A stretch of DNA of 33,105 nucleotides, taken from Schoenoplectus triqueter (Eukaryota; Streptophyta; Magnoliopsida; Poales; Cyperaceae). Of the stretch, positions 10,250-21,199 are shown piece by piece. Position numbers and translations under genes: made by a program. Where the stretch lies: NCBI GenBank assembly GCA_964058805.1, contig CAXKVV010000297.1:1-33105 (forward strand). Reading direction: 5' to 3'. Under the pieces are notes generated by a model that made no database searches, was not told the origin of the DNA, and worked only from the letters and a program-made list of their open reading frames with translations. Numbering within the stretch: the stretch's first letter is position 1; the number at the start of each line of letters is the position of its first letter.

Positions 10250-10251
<2 letters not shown>

Positions 10252-10588
10252 CGTGCTCCTAATTTTGATTTATCACTCTCATTAAATTTTTCATATTGAA
10301 ATCTCCTGAGGTACAAAAATTCAGAATATTTTTAGTTTTTTAAGTCACTTTTTTTAATTTTTAAAATAATATATAAATATTAAATATATTATTACTATTT
10401 TTAGAGCTGATTTTCAAAAATTAAAAAGAATTAATTAAAAAATTTGAAACACCCCAAATTTTTATATCTCATAAGATTTTTATATTAAAAATTTAATGAG
10501 AGTAATAAATTAAATTTTAAAAATTATTTGATGCACTTGTTGAGTTAGAATTACGGAGGGACTCCATTCTCTTAGGAGCACGCTTACT
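10250..10588. mobile_element. Foldback MITE family B, diverged copy B4
   Basis: Termini AAGCGTGCTCCTAA and, reverse-complemented, TAAGCGTGCTCCTAAGAG. The interior (ATTTATCACTCTCATTAAAT, TCATATTGAAATCTC) matches family B, but the outer ~40 bp differ from B1-B3. It sits between two (TA)n runs. Confidence 0.65.
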
Positions 10589-10729
10589 ATATATATATAT
10601 ATATATATATTATATGCAGGACTGGTGAAATTTTTCTAGTTTTCTTCTTGCGTTAAAGATATGTTCACCACTTTGCTATCAGCTGGAAGAGAGAGATTGT
10701 TAATCAGCTTTATTTCTAATAAAAGTTAA

Positions 10730-11177
10730 TCTCTACTGCTTAATATATTAAGCACGTAAGTATTCTGATTCAGTAATGGTCCAAATTTTTATTTAATTTC
10801 TAGAGCTAATGTTAGTCATTGGTTTGAGCTATTCGTCAAATAATGTTACTATCTCTATGATCATTTGTATTGAAGTTGTAATTTTCTCTTAATTTTGATT
10901 GATACACAAAATGCTACATAACTAGTAGTATAATTACTCTACTTTATTTTCTTTTTTTCTTAGATTACCATCAACTATGAATTTTATTTTTTCTTAAATT
11001 ATGAATGTCAACTTTCCTTTTAATTCTGCATTTATTTTACATTAATTATGTATTCGTGATTGAAATTTACATTAATTACTAATTTATCTTTATTTTCTTT
11101 TTTTCACATGAAGATATAAATTTTTATATTTTTATATTTTTTCACATCATCATAGTAACGAACGGATAAAATACTAG
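10730..11177 (+). mobile_element. Non-autonomous Helitron, copy 1
   Basis: Starts TCTCTACTGCTTAATATA after an A and ends ATAAAATACTAG before a T, the A|TC...CTAG|T arrangement of plant Helitrons with no target duplication. It shares extended similarity with 17234-17656, including TCAAATAATGTTACTATCTC and the 3' block CATCAT(A/C)GTAACG. Length 448 bp; no Rep/helicase coding region, so it depends on an autonomous partner. Confidence 0.78.
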
Positions 11178-12300
11178 TTAAATATTATGTTTTTAAGATT
11201 TTCTAAAATCGTATATGAAATTAATGAAAGAAATGGACGACCAGCCTTTATTCTCATTAATCTCCGCTTCTCCAACAAATAAAATATTTTATAATTATTA
11301 TACCAAACGGTCTAATGACCGTTGTTTGGCAATTAATTGATACACCAATTACTTGGTGCTAGGCTGCTAGCTAGACAATCATAATTACCCTTTATATCCA
11401 TGACGCCTCATTACTGTTATGGTGGAAAAAAAATTCAGTTGGAATAAATTGTTTTTTCCCTACACAAACAGTGGATTTTAGTTCAAAATTCAAACCCATT
11501 CTTATTCCCTATGGAGCACCGAACAGGCCCTTATATTGACCAGCCGAAACATCAAGCCCTGATCGCTCGATGTCCATTGTACTAGAGAACATTCATCCTT
11601 ATGTTTTTGAAGTTTTACTGTCACAAATAGTGAGGCAATCTGAGGGCAAAGAAACGCAATGTCTCAAAGCCCATGCAGTATTGCAATTTAGGGCCTCAAT
11701 ACAACACCACGTTGCAATTTGCATCCTATCTAAACTTCAACTCTTTATTTGGTTGGAGTGAAATTAAAATAGAGTAAATAGTATAAATGAAAAGTAATGG
11801 TGTTTGATAATAATGAAGTATTTAACACCATATAAGTATTAACATCTTAGCATTTCATACTGCCCAGCCATGGTCCCAAACATTAAACTCACCAATTTTC
11901 AATCTCTGAACCCCAAGTTTGTATTTTGCACGAGTTTGATCGAGGCAGGTTAATTGGTTAGGTAGGCAAGTCTTCATGATTGCATTACATGGATTGGCGA
12001 CCAGTGAGAGTGGATCCAGTCCGGTCTCCTTTCTCTCTTGAATTGTTTTCAATTGTCAAAATCTTTGCTTTTGTACCAGTCAAAAGCACAAGCTACGTGT
12101 TGCTGTTGGTTCTCTCCTTGAATCATTCCGTGACTTCTCTCAAGTTTGACACCACCTAATGGGAAAATATCATCCGTGGCAATGCATATGTTTCAATATA
12201 TGTGGTGGGTGACTGACAATTGCTTTTCAGTATTTCACTCACGTTCTGAATTCTGAAGTCTGAACAGCTTCTAGAATTCAGGGTTTTGCCACATCTGATC
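11178..12300. other. Intergenic DNA, no gene recognised
   Basis: More base-balanced than average. Frames at 11570-11761 (plus) and 12052-11855 (minus) have no recognisable domain. TTCGGTGCTCCATAGGG-like sequence on the minus strand near 11500-11530 recalls a Tourist/Harbinger end, but no partner end was found. Confidence 0.4.
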
Positions 12301-12600
12301 TGACAGTAGTCAGAGACTGAAAAATGTGTGGCGTTCTCCAGTCAAAGAACGCTGGAGGCAGCCGTTTATGATGCCATTCCTCAGTTCCTCAGGAGTAGTT
12401 GTGTTGTGCCATTAAAAAGTGGGAGGAAAGCTCTTTCTGAGAGGTGGATTGCTCGTTTGTTGATTTGGATTTGGTGTTTGATTAAGACGCCCAAAATATA
12501 TATACATAAACTAAATAAAGTCCGGCTGCTTGCTGATGAAATTGACTCTAATATAAAATTTATTCTGTTTTTTTTTGTTCTCAAATAAAAATAAGTCAGT
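12301..12600. other. Unassigned open frame, probably not a gene
   Basis: An 86-codon plus-strand frame (12328-12588) has a base-balanced first half, with residues ...RTLEAAVYDAIPQFL..., and then fades into AT-rich sequence and a poly-T run. It begins at a non-ATG codon or at internal ATGs only. No family is recognised. It could be a gene fragment. Confidence 0.2.
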
Positions 12601-12737
12601 CAAAATTTGGCAAACCAATGAAATGCCTTAAGTAGTTTCCGTCCTAGATTTCATGAGCACGTACGTTCTTTTTGGTTTGAAAATATTTAAAATAAGTTTT
12701 GACCAATTTATCTCAAACAAAAAAAACAAAAAAAAAC

Positions 12738-12974
12738 ATAGGCAGGATTTTGATCAGGGAACCAATAATCAGATTGTAATAATTTATCGGGTTCAAATCC
12801 ATTAATTAATCAAATACTTAATAAAAAAATTAACAATTCAACATATATATTTACCTAATAAATTCAAAAGGATCAAAAATTAAATCCACATGGATCATAT
12901 TTGCAAAAACTTAATCTAGAAGTAATATTTTTTTCAAAATCCGAAGGATTAGCTGAACCCTAGATCCACCCCTA
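12738..12974. mobile_element. Internally deleted hAT-Tip100-like MITE relic
   Basis: The left part GGCAGGATTTTGATCAGGGA, then ATTGTAATAATTTATCGGGT, and the right end AGATCCACCCCTA match the two ends of the element at 2956-3389. The middle is shortened. No TSD could be defined. Confidence 0.65.
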
Positions 12975-14469
12975 CATACATGTTTGCCAGTGTAACGATG
13001 ATAAAAATATTTCTAGATCCTGTTTTGTCTGAAAGATTATAATGGAAACTGATTTATTATTGGTGACTTTTGATAAGTGACAAACAAACTTGCAAACTAC
13101 TAAAAAATAAAAATAATAATAAAGCCCATCGATCGACCTAGAAAAAAAATGATTATATCATGCATTGACAATTGGGTTTTGCGCAACTATGGATGCTTTG
13201 GACAAACAAATTAATGGATAAAAAAAAGGGGGAAATGAGTTTTATTTTGGATAAAGCAGTTGGCCAACTGCAAGATGCAAAGCATGCAAAAGACCAGGTA
13301 CAAAGAGTTGAACCGTTCTCTGCATTTTTCTTATAAACTTCTCCATTGGTCGTATTATATTTGCGTACTATTTTTTGAGAGAAAAATGAGAGTCTCCATA
13401 AATTTTATTTTGTATTTATAAGATTTGAATTCATAATCTCTTTAAAATCATTTTATTTAATTATAATTTGAACTACTAGATCATTTGCTTGTATATTAGC
13501 TTTTAATTACATATTTACATGAAATTAAATAAGCTTTTTTGTCGCCTTAATTAACTAGTCACGATCGACCATGTCAAGGCTTCCATGTTGAAACCCAGGC
13601 GAGGCTCTAAAAGAGTTTTTATACAAGACTTGGAAGATCAAAGCCACTTGCTAATCATGCAGGGATCAGGTTCAAAATTTAATGCGTCTATCTGCTTGTA
13701 AATTGACAGCAAAGAGAGTAGAGACAGTCTAATGAATCTCTTTTTGGGTCTGAAAGGTGTTATAAGGTTGAACAAAAATGATTGGAGTGGAAGGGGGAAT
13801 GAGATCGGCTGATCGTAAAAAAAACGAGCATGATTCTGATTGTCGACATCAGACGGCAGAAATTAATGTGCTATTTTCGGGATTCGGGTATATGTTTTTT
13901 GAGATGTTCTTCGTTGTCGGATTTACGAGCAGAATTCTGCTCATTTTAGAAACAAGCAGCAGATTTTCATCAGTGAAAAGGGGGAAAATAGAGAGAGAAG
14001 GGACTTCTAAATTTGTAGCAGAACAAATTGCGTTAAATAAAATCACTGTACCATATTAATCAAAATTGATTTTTTTTTAATTTGTAACAGAACAAATTAA
14101 AAAGTCTGACCATTCTGTAAACGATAATACATTGTAAAAAAAATTATTACTTAATTAAGAATGTTCCCTAACTTTTACCAAGAAAATATTTATTAATATA
14201 TATGAATTACAATAAAAGTACTTCTACGTATTTGTAATTTGGTTTTAGAAAATTTCACAATTACAGTATATAATCATCCAATATGAATAATTTAACAAGT
14301 ACACAAAGTATTTCGACCAACTTTCATGCATACTACTAAAAAAAATCCAATACCCAAAATCTCGGTACTTCGGTATGTTAATTTTATTGTATTTTAGTAT
14401 TAATAAACCAAATGAAATTCCAAGCAGAAATTTAAATCATTGATTTTTATGTCATACTCTAGCATTTTT
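12975..14469. other. Intergenic DNA, no gene seen
   Basis: Short frames on both strands around 13778-14059 overlap one another and show no domain. I see no repeat structure beyond short A and T runs. Confidence 0.5.
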
Positions 14470-14866
14470 ATGTAAAGCACAGAGGCGTTGTGTGCTTTGC
14501 ACTTTATTTTTAATTTTAAGTTAGAAATAATCGATCTGAACCGTTCAATCTAATCTTTATATCAAAATCTATTAGTAAATCAAATTTTATATTTTTTTTG
14601 AATTGTTTTACTATTTTTTCTGATGAGGAGAAAATGACTTGATCTGAGAATTCTGGTTCATCTAAAAATGACGGTTTTCCTCTATCCAAAAAAAATAACA
14701 AATGATTTCCAAAAAAAATATAAAATTTAGTTTAATAATAGATTTTAATATGGAGATTAGATTGAGTGGTTTGGATCTATTATTTTTGATTTAAAATTAA
14801 TAATAGAGCGCAAAACACACAATGCTCTTGTATTTTGCAAAGCACCATAGCCTAATTCTCTCTCTC
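14470..14866. mobile_element. Foldback MITE family C, copy C2
   Basis: The left arm AAAGCACAGAGGCGTTGTGT pairs with the right arm CACACAATGCTCTTGTATTT. The right end GCAAAGCACCATAGCC followed by (TC)n(TA)n matches C1 and C3. The inner arms around ATCTGAACCGTTCAATCTAA and 14750-14780 are also inverted. Confidence 0.65.
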
Positions 14867-15440
14867 TATATATATATACAAATCATAAACTTTTTAGTTA
14901 TTCACGAAAAAGTTTGAAATGTTATGATTTTTTATATATAACACGATCAATGTAAAACATAAAATCTGAAGCAAAGAAAAAAATACATTAGCAATTTATG
15001 ATCCAAGGTAAATGTCACTCATTTCATACAAAATTCATATTGAATTATTGAAATTCAAATTATCCATTTTTAATCATTGAATTTCAACATATATTCAATA
15101 AAAATTAGCAACACCAACAAATGACACAAATGAGATAAAAAAATATATTTATTTATTATCACTAAGAATATAACTTTATATGATTGATTTGAATAATAAT
15201 CTTTTATTATAGTCTAACCATAAAATATAGAGTTGACGTATGATGTGATGTCAGTACCACTAAAATATTAAATGAAAAATATAATAAAATAACTAAAGCT
15301 AGATACATATTAAAATTCAATAATTAAAAATAAATTAATTAAAATTTAGTGAAAATATAAATTTCATAATAAAATTGCGTGATATTTCGTAAAAAATTAC
15401 CCAATTATCTAGGAATTTATTTGTCAAAACACAAAAGTGT
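14867..15440. other. AT-rich intergenic DNA, no gene seen
   Basis: No coding signal and no recognised repeat apart from a short TA run at the left edge. Confidence 0.5.
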
Positions 15441-15746
15441 GCAATATCCTCTTGCTGCAGTAATCGCACGATGCAAGTCAGCGCGTGCTCCGGAAAAGCG
15501 TGCTCCAAGTCAGCGCGTGCTCCGGAAAAGCGTGCTCCTCTCCAAGATCTTGCTCGTCGACTCGTCGGTGGGTTGTTGCACGCGTCAGTAGTTGCTCGTA
15601 TTATAGTCCTATTCTAAGTTGTAACGATTCAATATCCCAATATTAGTAACCCGATACATAATATCATTCAGACTTCGGTCGCAGGAGATCTTCGTAGGAT
15701 CTACTTAGAGTGTCTCAGAGAAATGTCGAGAAGAGAGGTGTAAATG
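15441..15746. other. Base-balanced segment of unknown nature upstream of a hAT element
   Basis: GC-richer than its surroundings. It contains the 32-bp tandem repeat and the motif CTTCGGTCGCAGGAGATCTT, with no recognisable coding sequence. The sequence resumes after the hAT insertion at about 16273 (AAGAGGGGAAGCGTGGTGTG). It may be a decayed LTR or other repeat, but no partner copy lies in this window. Confidence 0.3.
15474..15537. repeat. Perfect 32-bp tandem duplication
   Basis: Two identical 32-bp units (15474-15505, 15506-15537), each beginning CAAGTCAGCGCGTGCTCCGG. Exact identity implies a recent duplication or conversion. Confidence 0.95.
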
Positions 15747-16264
15747 TAGTGTTTTGTCAAAGGTCCGGGCCAGTCCGATCCGGTTTACGGGTCAGGACGG
15801 TTCACGGTTCACACGGAACGGTCTTAAGCGGTTCAAATTTGGAAAAATCGAATTCGTTCCGTCGTTAGCCCTCGGGGGCCGGACCCCTACGGGTCGGCAC
15901 AGTCCGGTCCATTTTTTTTACAAACTCAAAAAATTATGAAATTTGGAAAATAAATTTATGATATATTATAAATAATATTTTTCATTGAATTAATTTTATA
16001 TTTATAATTATTTTAAAATTGAATAATACTCAAAAAAATATAAAAATTAGTCTGAGTCACAGTCTGGTCCTGTCTACGGTCTCGCACGGTCCACGGGATG
16101 GTCCAGTCCGTTTCACGGGTCTACACGGTCCGGTTTTGGGTGAAGGGAGGACCGACCCATCGTTGAACCGGATCATGGTAGGGCACGGGTTTTGCCACGG
16201 TCCAGTCCACAGTCACAAGTCGGTTCGAGACGGATTGGACCGAACAGTCCATTTCAAAACTCTA
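15747..16264. mobile_element. Non-autonomous hAT element with perfect TSD
   Basis: A 518-bp element flanked by a perfect 8-bp repeat TGTAAATG (15739-15746, 16265-16272). Termini TAGTGTTTTGTCAAAGG and, reverse-complemented, TAGAGTTTTGAAATGG. Both ends are dense in GGTCC/ACGG words in opposite orientations, as expected for hAT subterminal repeats. The two plus-strand frames here are by-products of these repeats. No transposase. Confidence 0.85.
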
Positions 16265-16381
16265 TGTAAATGTAATGTAAACATTCCCGAAATATGAAGA
16301 GGGGAAGCGTGGTGTGATAATTAAAATCTCTCTCAACTCAATTGTCAGGTAATGTGGAATCGCTTTCCTTACTTATAAGAG

Positions 16382-17222
16382 TGAGGCTATGGTGCTTCGT
16401 GAAGCACAAAAGCTCTCATACTTCACGTCTGTATCTCAAATTTGAAAGTTAAAACGGCTGATTCAAACCGTTAAACATGATCTTAATATTAAAATATCTT
16501 TAAGGATCAAATTTATATATTTATGAAACTTTTTTTCCATTTTTTTAAATGGGTGAAATATCACTAGTATTAGATAGTGCATAAATTGTTATATCAATAA
16601 ATTTTGTATCCATCTAAAAAATAGCAAAAAATTTCAAAAAAAAATATAAATTTGATCTTCAAATATATTTCAATATGAAGATCATGTTCATCGGTTTGGA
16701 TCGCCCATTTAGACTTTTAAATTTGAGATACAGACACGAAGCACGAGAGTTTTTGTGCTTCATGAAGTTAAAACGGTTATGTTTCACGGCTTTTAACGGT
16801 AGGACAATAATTTTGAGTTAAAACGATTTAAATGGGGTTATTTAACGACTTTTAACGGTTTAAATAAAGTTTTATTTTGCTTAACATTAAATATTTTGAT
16901 GAAGTAAAAATAGAGTTTAAACGGTTAAAATGAAGTTTTTTTATAAACTTGCAAATTTTATATTTTTTTAAAAAAAATTACTATTTTTTAAGATAGTTAG
17001 AAAATCATGTCATTTAGTTATAACGAGACATTCAAAAGAATAGATTTTCTAACTATCTTTAAAATAATGAAAAAAAATCTAAAAATATTTAAAATTTAAT
17101 CTACATCTAGATATTCATACAAAAATTATTTTGTACGTTGGATCGATCATTTGTACTTTGATAATGAAGAACTAATTCATAACATATGAGCGATCTGTGC
17201 TATGCATAGCACCATAGCCCAA
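16382..17222. mobile_element. Foldback MITE family C, copy C3, with extra internal sequence
   Basis: The left end GGCTATGGTGCTTCGTGAAG and the right end GCATAGCACCATAGCC are inverted. A near-complete family-C unit runs 16382-16766. From 16767 to about 17160 there is additional sequence with AACGGTT/TTAACGG words and its own inverted repeat (GATAGTTAGAAAATC near 16996, GATTTTCTAACTATC near 17044). This looks like a second element inserted before the right terminus. Confidence 0.55.
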
Positions 17223-17233
17223 CTCTATATATA

Positions 17234-17656
17234 TCTCTACTCCTTATTAAACACATAAATGTTCTAATCCTACAACGGTTCAGATTGTTTGTTGAATTTC
17301 TAGAGCTAATAATAGTCATTGGATTGAATTATTTATCAAATAATGTTACTATCTCTATAGCCATTTGTGCTGAAGTTATAATTTTTTTCTCACTTTTGAT
17401 TGTTATACGAAATGCTGAATAATTTAAGAGTATAATTGCTCTACTTTATTTCCTTTTTTCGTAGATTGTCATCAATTATGAATTTTAACTTTTCTCTCAA
17501 TTCTATATTTATTTTATATTAATTATATATTCATCATTGAAATTTACATTAATTACTAAATTATCTTTATTTTTATTTTCTTTCTTTTCACATGAAGATA
17601 TGAATTTTTATATTTATAAAAGACATCATCGTAGTAACGCATGGGCAAAATACTAG
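17234..17656 (+). mobile_element. Non-autonomous Helitron, copy 2
   Basis: Starts TCTCTACTCCTTATTAAACA after an A and ends GGGCAAAATACTAG before a T; 423 bp. It is collinear with the Helitron at 10730-11177. The 3' end GTAACGCATGGGCAAAATAC is the better-preserved of the pair. It has no coding region. Confidence 0.82.
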
Positions 17657-19544
17657 TGTATATATATATATAATGTAATTTGATGTCATAAAAAAATAAT
17701 GTATTGGATCCCTTCTCTCTCTATATATATATGCATTCAAATTCAATATCAATATGGATCGCAATTTCAATTATCAACAGTTAAGATAATTTAAATTATC
17801 AATCTATATCATAAGCCATAGATCATTAATCTAACAAAAAATAATGTTAAATAAAATTTATTTGACCAACAAAACTGACTGAAAATAGCATTACAATTTC
17901 AGACTTTCTAGAACTCTCCTTCAATCTTCATCCATTTTGCTCTATTTTCTTCCAATTTCTTGTTTCCTACATTTTAAAGCATCTGGAGGACAATAACATG
18001 ATCTTGGAATATTTTCAAAGTAAACAAGCATAAAATAAAAAGGATCTTGCCATAATTTTATAGATATAAATGTGCTTCTCACTAATCATTTCCGGAGAAA
18101 TATAATTTTTCTAGATATGTATGTATATGGTTGACAAAATGTATGATTATAGTTTAATTTCGAGGTTTTCTCGAAAAAAATAATAATATGGGTGTATCAT
18201 TTATGTGAACTTAGAGTTTATCAAAATGAAAAAAAATCAATAGTCTAAATTCAACCGCTGGAATTGAATTTTTAAAATATGAATGAATTGAGACATTATG
18301 ATATATTGTCTTATTACATTGGAAAGTTTTGTCATGAATTGTTCCGACGCCCATCTGCCAACTTGGTGGTGGGGAAAGCAAATGAGTTGAGCTTGCAAGG
18401 GAGTAAATGTCCCGATCTCATGATAAATTACTTTCGCATTTTTCATTCGCATTTTACGTTCTTAAATTATTTTAGAAAATGATTGTTATGTGCTTAAACT
18501 ATTTTAGAAGAAGATTATTATTTATTTTTTTGAACAAAGCAGACCAACATGACTGTCAGTTTTCATTTCTTTTCGGAAACTTAGAAGAAGATTATTATGT
18601 GCTTAAATTTAAGCTCATATTACCTTCTGCTGCTTGGGTTGTCGAAGCGCATACGTAGATGCTTGGGAATATGCAAAATGCATCATGCATTGTATATATT
18701 TATCAAAACTTCATGTATTTATTCTTCTTATTGTTAGTTGGACAGCATGTTGGATATTTTAATTTGTTAAATAATGGAGATGCATAGCCACCGAAGCTAG
18801 AAAATAAACCGAAAAGGTGACGCTTTACTAGACATGCAGCCAATGAAACTTAGCTAAAAGGAAATAAAAAGGAATCAAAAGAGAAGGTTCTCCACTTCTT
18901 TCTCTCCCATCTGATGGAATTTTAGAAGTTCAAACCCTGGCCGGTTTAATAAATTATTATTTCCAGTACATTTTTCAATTTTCTTTTTAAATTTATTATT
19001 ATAAGTTGTAAAAAGAGAAGGATCTCTTGTAAGTTGTAACCTTGACATCGACGAACGATATCCTGGAATTTTCTTTTGAACGGGAGTCAATGATCCATGA
19101 ATCTTTTACCGTTCTTCTTCTAAAAACAAATATCAGGACTCTGCCGCTTTTAAAGAGGCGAGTGCAAATGAATATAATAATCCATTAACAAATATCAGGA
19201 CTCAGATCTGTTCGTAACTAGTACCTATCCAATGAGATTGATATTTATAGTGATAAAAATAGTTCCGTAATTATGATTTTGTGATAATTTTGTGCATTGC
19301 TGAAGTAATAAAATTAACAAGAAGATTTATGTATAAATGAAAATTATCTTGAATCATCGGAAGGGGTGTTTTGTCTTATTATAATTTTAGTTAATTATTA
19401 TTTAACTTTTATGAGGATAATAATAGTTATGGGTAAATATCTAAGATTTTAATATTTTTATGGATAAATACTCAATTTTAAGATTTAAAGGGGTAAATAT
19501 CTAAATTGGGATGTATTGAGGGGTATATGCCCAATTTTAGATTA
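17657..19544. other. Intergenic DNA, no gene recognised
   Basis: It contains (TA)n/(CT)n microsatellites near 17660 and 17720. Short overlapping frames at 18237-18482 and 18875-19090 have no recognisable domain. A GTTCAAACCCTGG word (18928-18940) looks like a polymerase III B box, but no A box or tRNA fold was found. GGGTAAATATCTAA recurs near 19435 and 19491. Confidence 0.45.
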
Positions 19545-19694
19545 TATAAAATATTTTCTCTCTCCTCATTTAAAATAATGTGTGTAATGTACTTAAGACG
19601 AAACTTAACTCTTAAAATGATTAAATTGTTTATATAATCATCTATAAATTATTATATATTTAATTATATTATTTATTATTATAATAATTATTAT
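19545..19694. repeat. Left copy of a duplicated flank split by the Sirevirus insertion
   Basis: This sequence (TTTCTCTCTCCTCATTTAAA ... ATTATAATAATTATTATT) recurs at about 24750-24905 beyond the LTR element. After removing the element, the two copies lie about 125 bp apart in direct orientation. Confidence 0.75.
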
Positions 19695-20936
19695 TGATAG
19701 ACCTTGAACGCCTTAGGATGATGGTATTGAAAGGTCAAGATAGTGCAAGAATGTAAAGAACCTAAAGTAGAAATGTATAAACCAATTTGGGGCTTAATGT
19801 TCAAGTGTAATGGCAGCGGAATACAATTTAAATCAATTCAATTCTCACAAAAATATAACAATCAAAGAAATATGAGAAAAGAAAGTAAAGATAAAGCAAG
19901 AACACAAGATGTAACGGAGTTCGGCTTTAACAATGTCTACGTCTCCGGGACCCTCAACCTCTAACAATTGAGGTTGAGCCGATATATTTAAAAAGAGTTT
20001 TTACACTTGTAGAATTTGGTCCCTTACGGAAATGGGTTGCCAAGCCTATCGGTAACAAGAGTGACAACACACTCAAAAGACGAGTGACAACACACTCAAG
20101 AAAGGTGAGTGACAACACACTCAAGAAAATGTGAGCACTACAGCTCAAGAGAATGTTTTCAAGAAGATCACGAAGGATCAAGTTGGGAGAATAGAGAGAA
20201 GCTAAATTGAGCTTGAACAAAGATTTGGCTAATTGAGTGTATCAATCTTTTGAATTATCTCTTTCACTTTATATATGGCTAGTATGCTATCTGTAGTACT
20301 GATTTAGCTAGATAGATCAAATTCAATTAATTTATAAGTGAGAGATGTGATCCTTTTAAATAGATCTTCTGAAACAACTGAAGAAACTATTTTTCGGCCT
20401 GAACCGTTATAATGTTTTACGAATCGTTATAACGATTTAGAAAGAATAGTCGTTGGATCAACTGAGTTGAAACATTATAACGATTTATCAAGTTGTTATA
20501 CGTTTCATGAATCATTATAACGATTACAAAATCGTTATACGTTTCACAAATCATTGTAACGATTACTGAATCGTTACATAACGATACACTCTGGTTTCTT
20601 TGAGAATATTTCTGTCTTAGAATATTTTTGAGTATTGAGATGAACCGTTATAATGATTACTGAACCGTTATAACGATTCACTGGGCAGAAGCATTTTTCT
20701 TGTTATTTAAGCTCAATTTATCTTGACCAATTCAATCAAGTTTGAGTCTAACTAAACCTAAGCCTAATGCAGTCTTGATTAAGCTCTTGTATCCCAGTAC
20801 TAGTCTTGGTTCTTGTGTACTAATCCATTTGCATGTTAATCCCTGCATAAAACTCAAATAAGGCAAATTATAAAATTCAAGATTATTTTGCAAATCGACA
20901 AATCAAAGAAGATATTAAGTGTAATAATCTCCCCCT
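19695..20936 (-). repeat. 3' LTR (left copy)
   Basis: A 1242-bp direct repeat of 23380-24621. It differs by substitutions and by repeat-number changes: three copies of the GAGTGACAACACACTCAA unit here (about 20057-20122) against two in the other LTR. A CGTTATAACG-type palindrome array occupies about 20400-20690. Confidence 0.92.
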
Positions 20937-20950
20937 TTTGTCGATTTGCA
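20937..20950 (-). other. Polypurine tract for plus-strand priming
   Basis: On the minus strand CAAAAGGGGGAGAT directly precedes the 3' LTR. Similar blocks occur at about 21005-21017, 21063-21070, 21081-21088 and 21161-21168, an arrangement described for Sireviruses. Confidence 0.8.
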
Positions 20951-21199
20951 AAACACGCATGAGTGCATAGATAAAACATATGATATAGATTTCACCTAAA
21001 AACTTCTCCCCCTTTTTGGAAATCGGGCAAAAGGTGCAATTAAAGAATTTATTTCAATTTAGCTCCCCCTAAATTGATTGCTCCCCTTAATATATGCACC
21101 GTGTATAAGATAAAGAATTTAAAATACTTTCAAAATAAAAAAATATAATACATTAGCTAACTCCCCCTAAATATGTTGCATATATAATTTGAAGGGACA

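Noticed and set aside
11490..11535. Tourist/Harbinger-like terminus
   Set aside because: Only one end resembles that class; no inverted partner or TTA/TAA target duplication could be paired.
12328..12588. Possible small gene
   Set aside because: No upstream ATG in context, no family match, and the frame ends in AT-rich and poly-T sequence; kept only as an unassigned region.
15754..16297. Two Arg/Gly-rich plus-strand frames
   Set aside because: They are by-products of the GGTCC/ACGG subterminal repeats of the hAT element; the second crosses the element's right end.
18928..18940. GTTCAAACCCTGG as a tRNA or SINE B box
   Set aside because: No A box at the right distance, no cloverleaf, and no poly-A or poly-T end pattern was found.
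20057..20160. Short direct repeats resembling a CRISPR array
   Set aside because: GAGTGACAACACACTCAA units are near-contiguous LTR tandem repeats, shared with the other LTR, in a plant genome.
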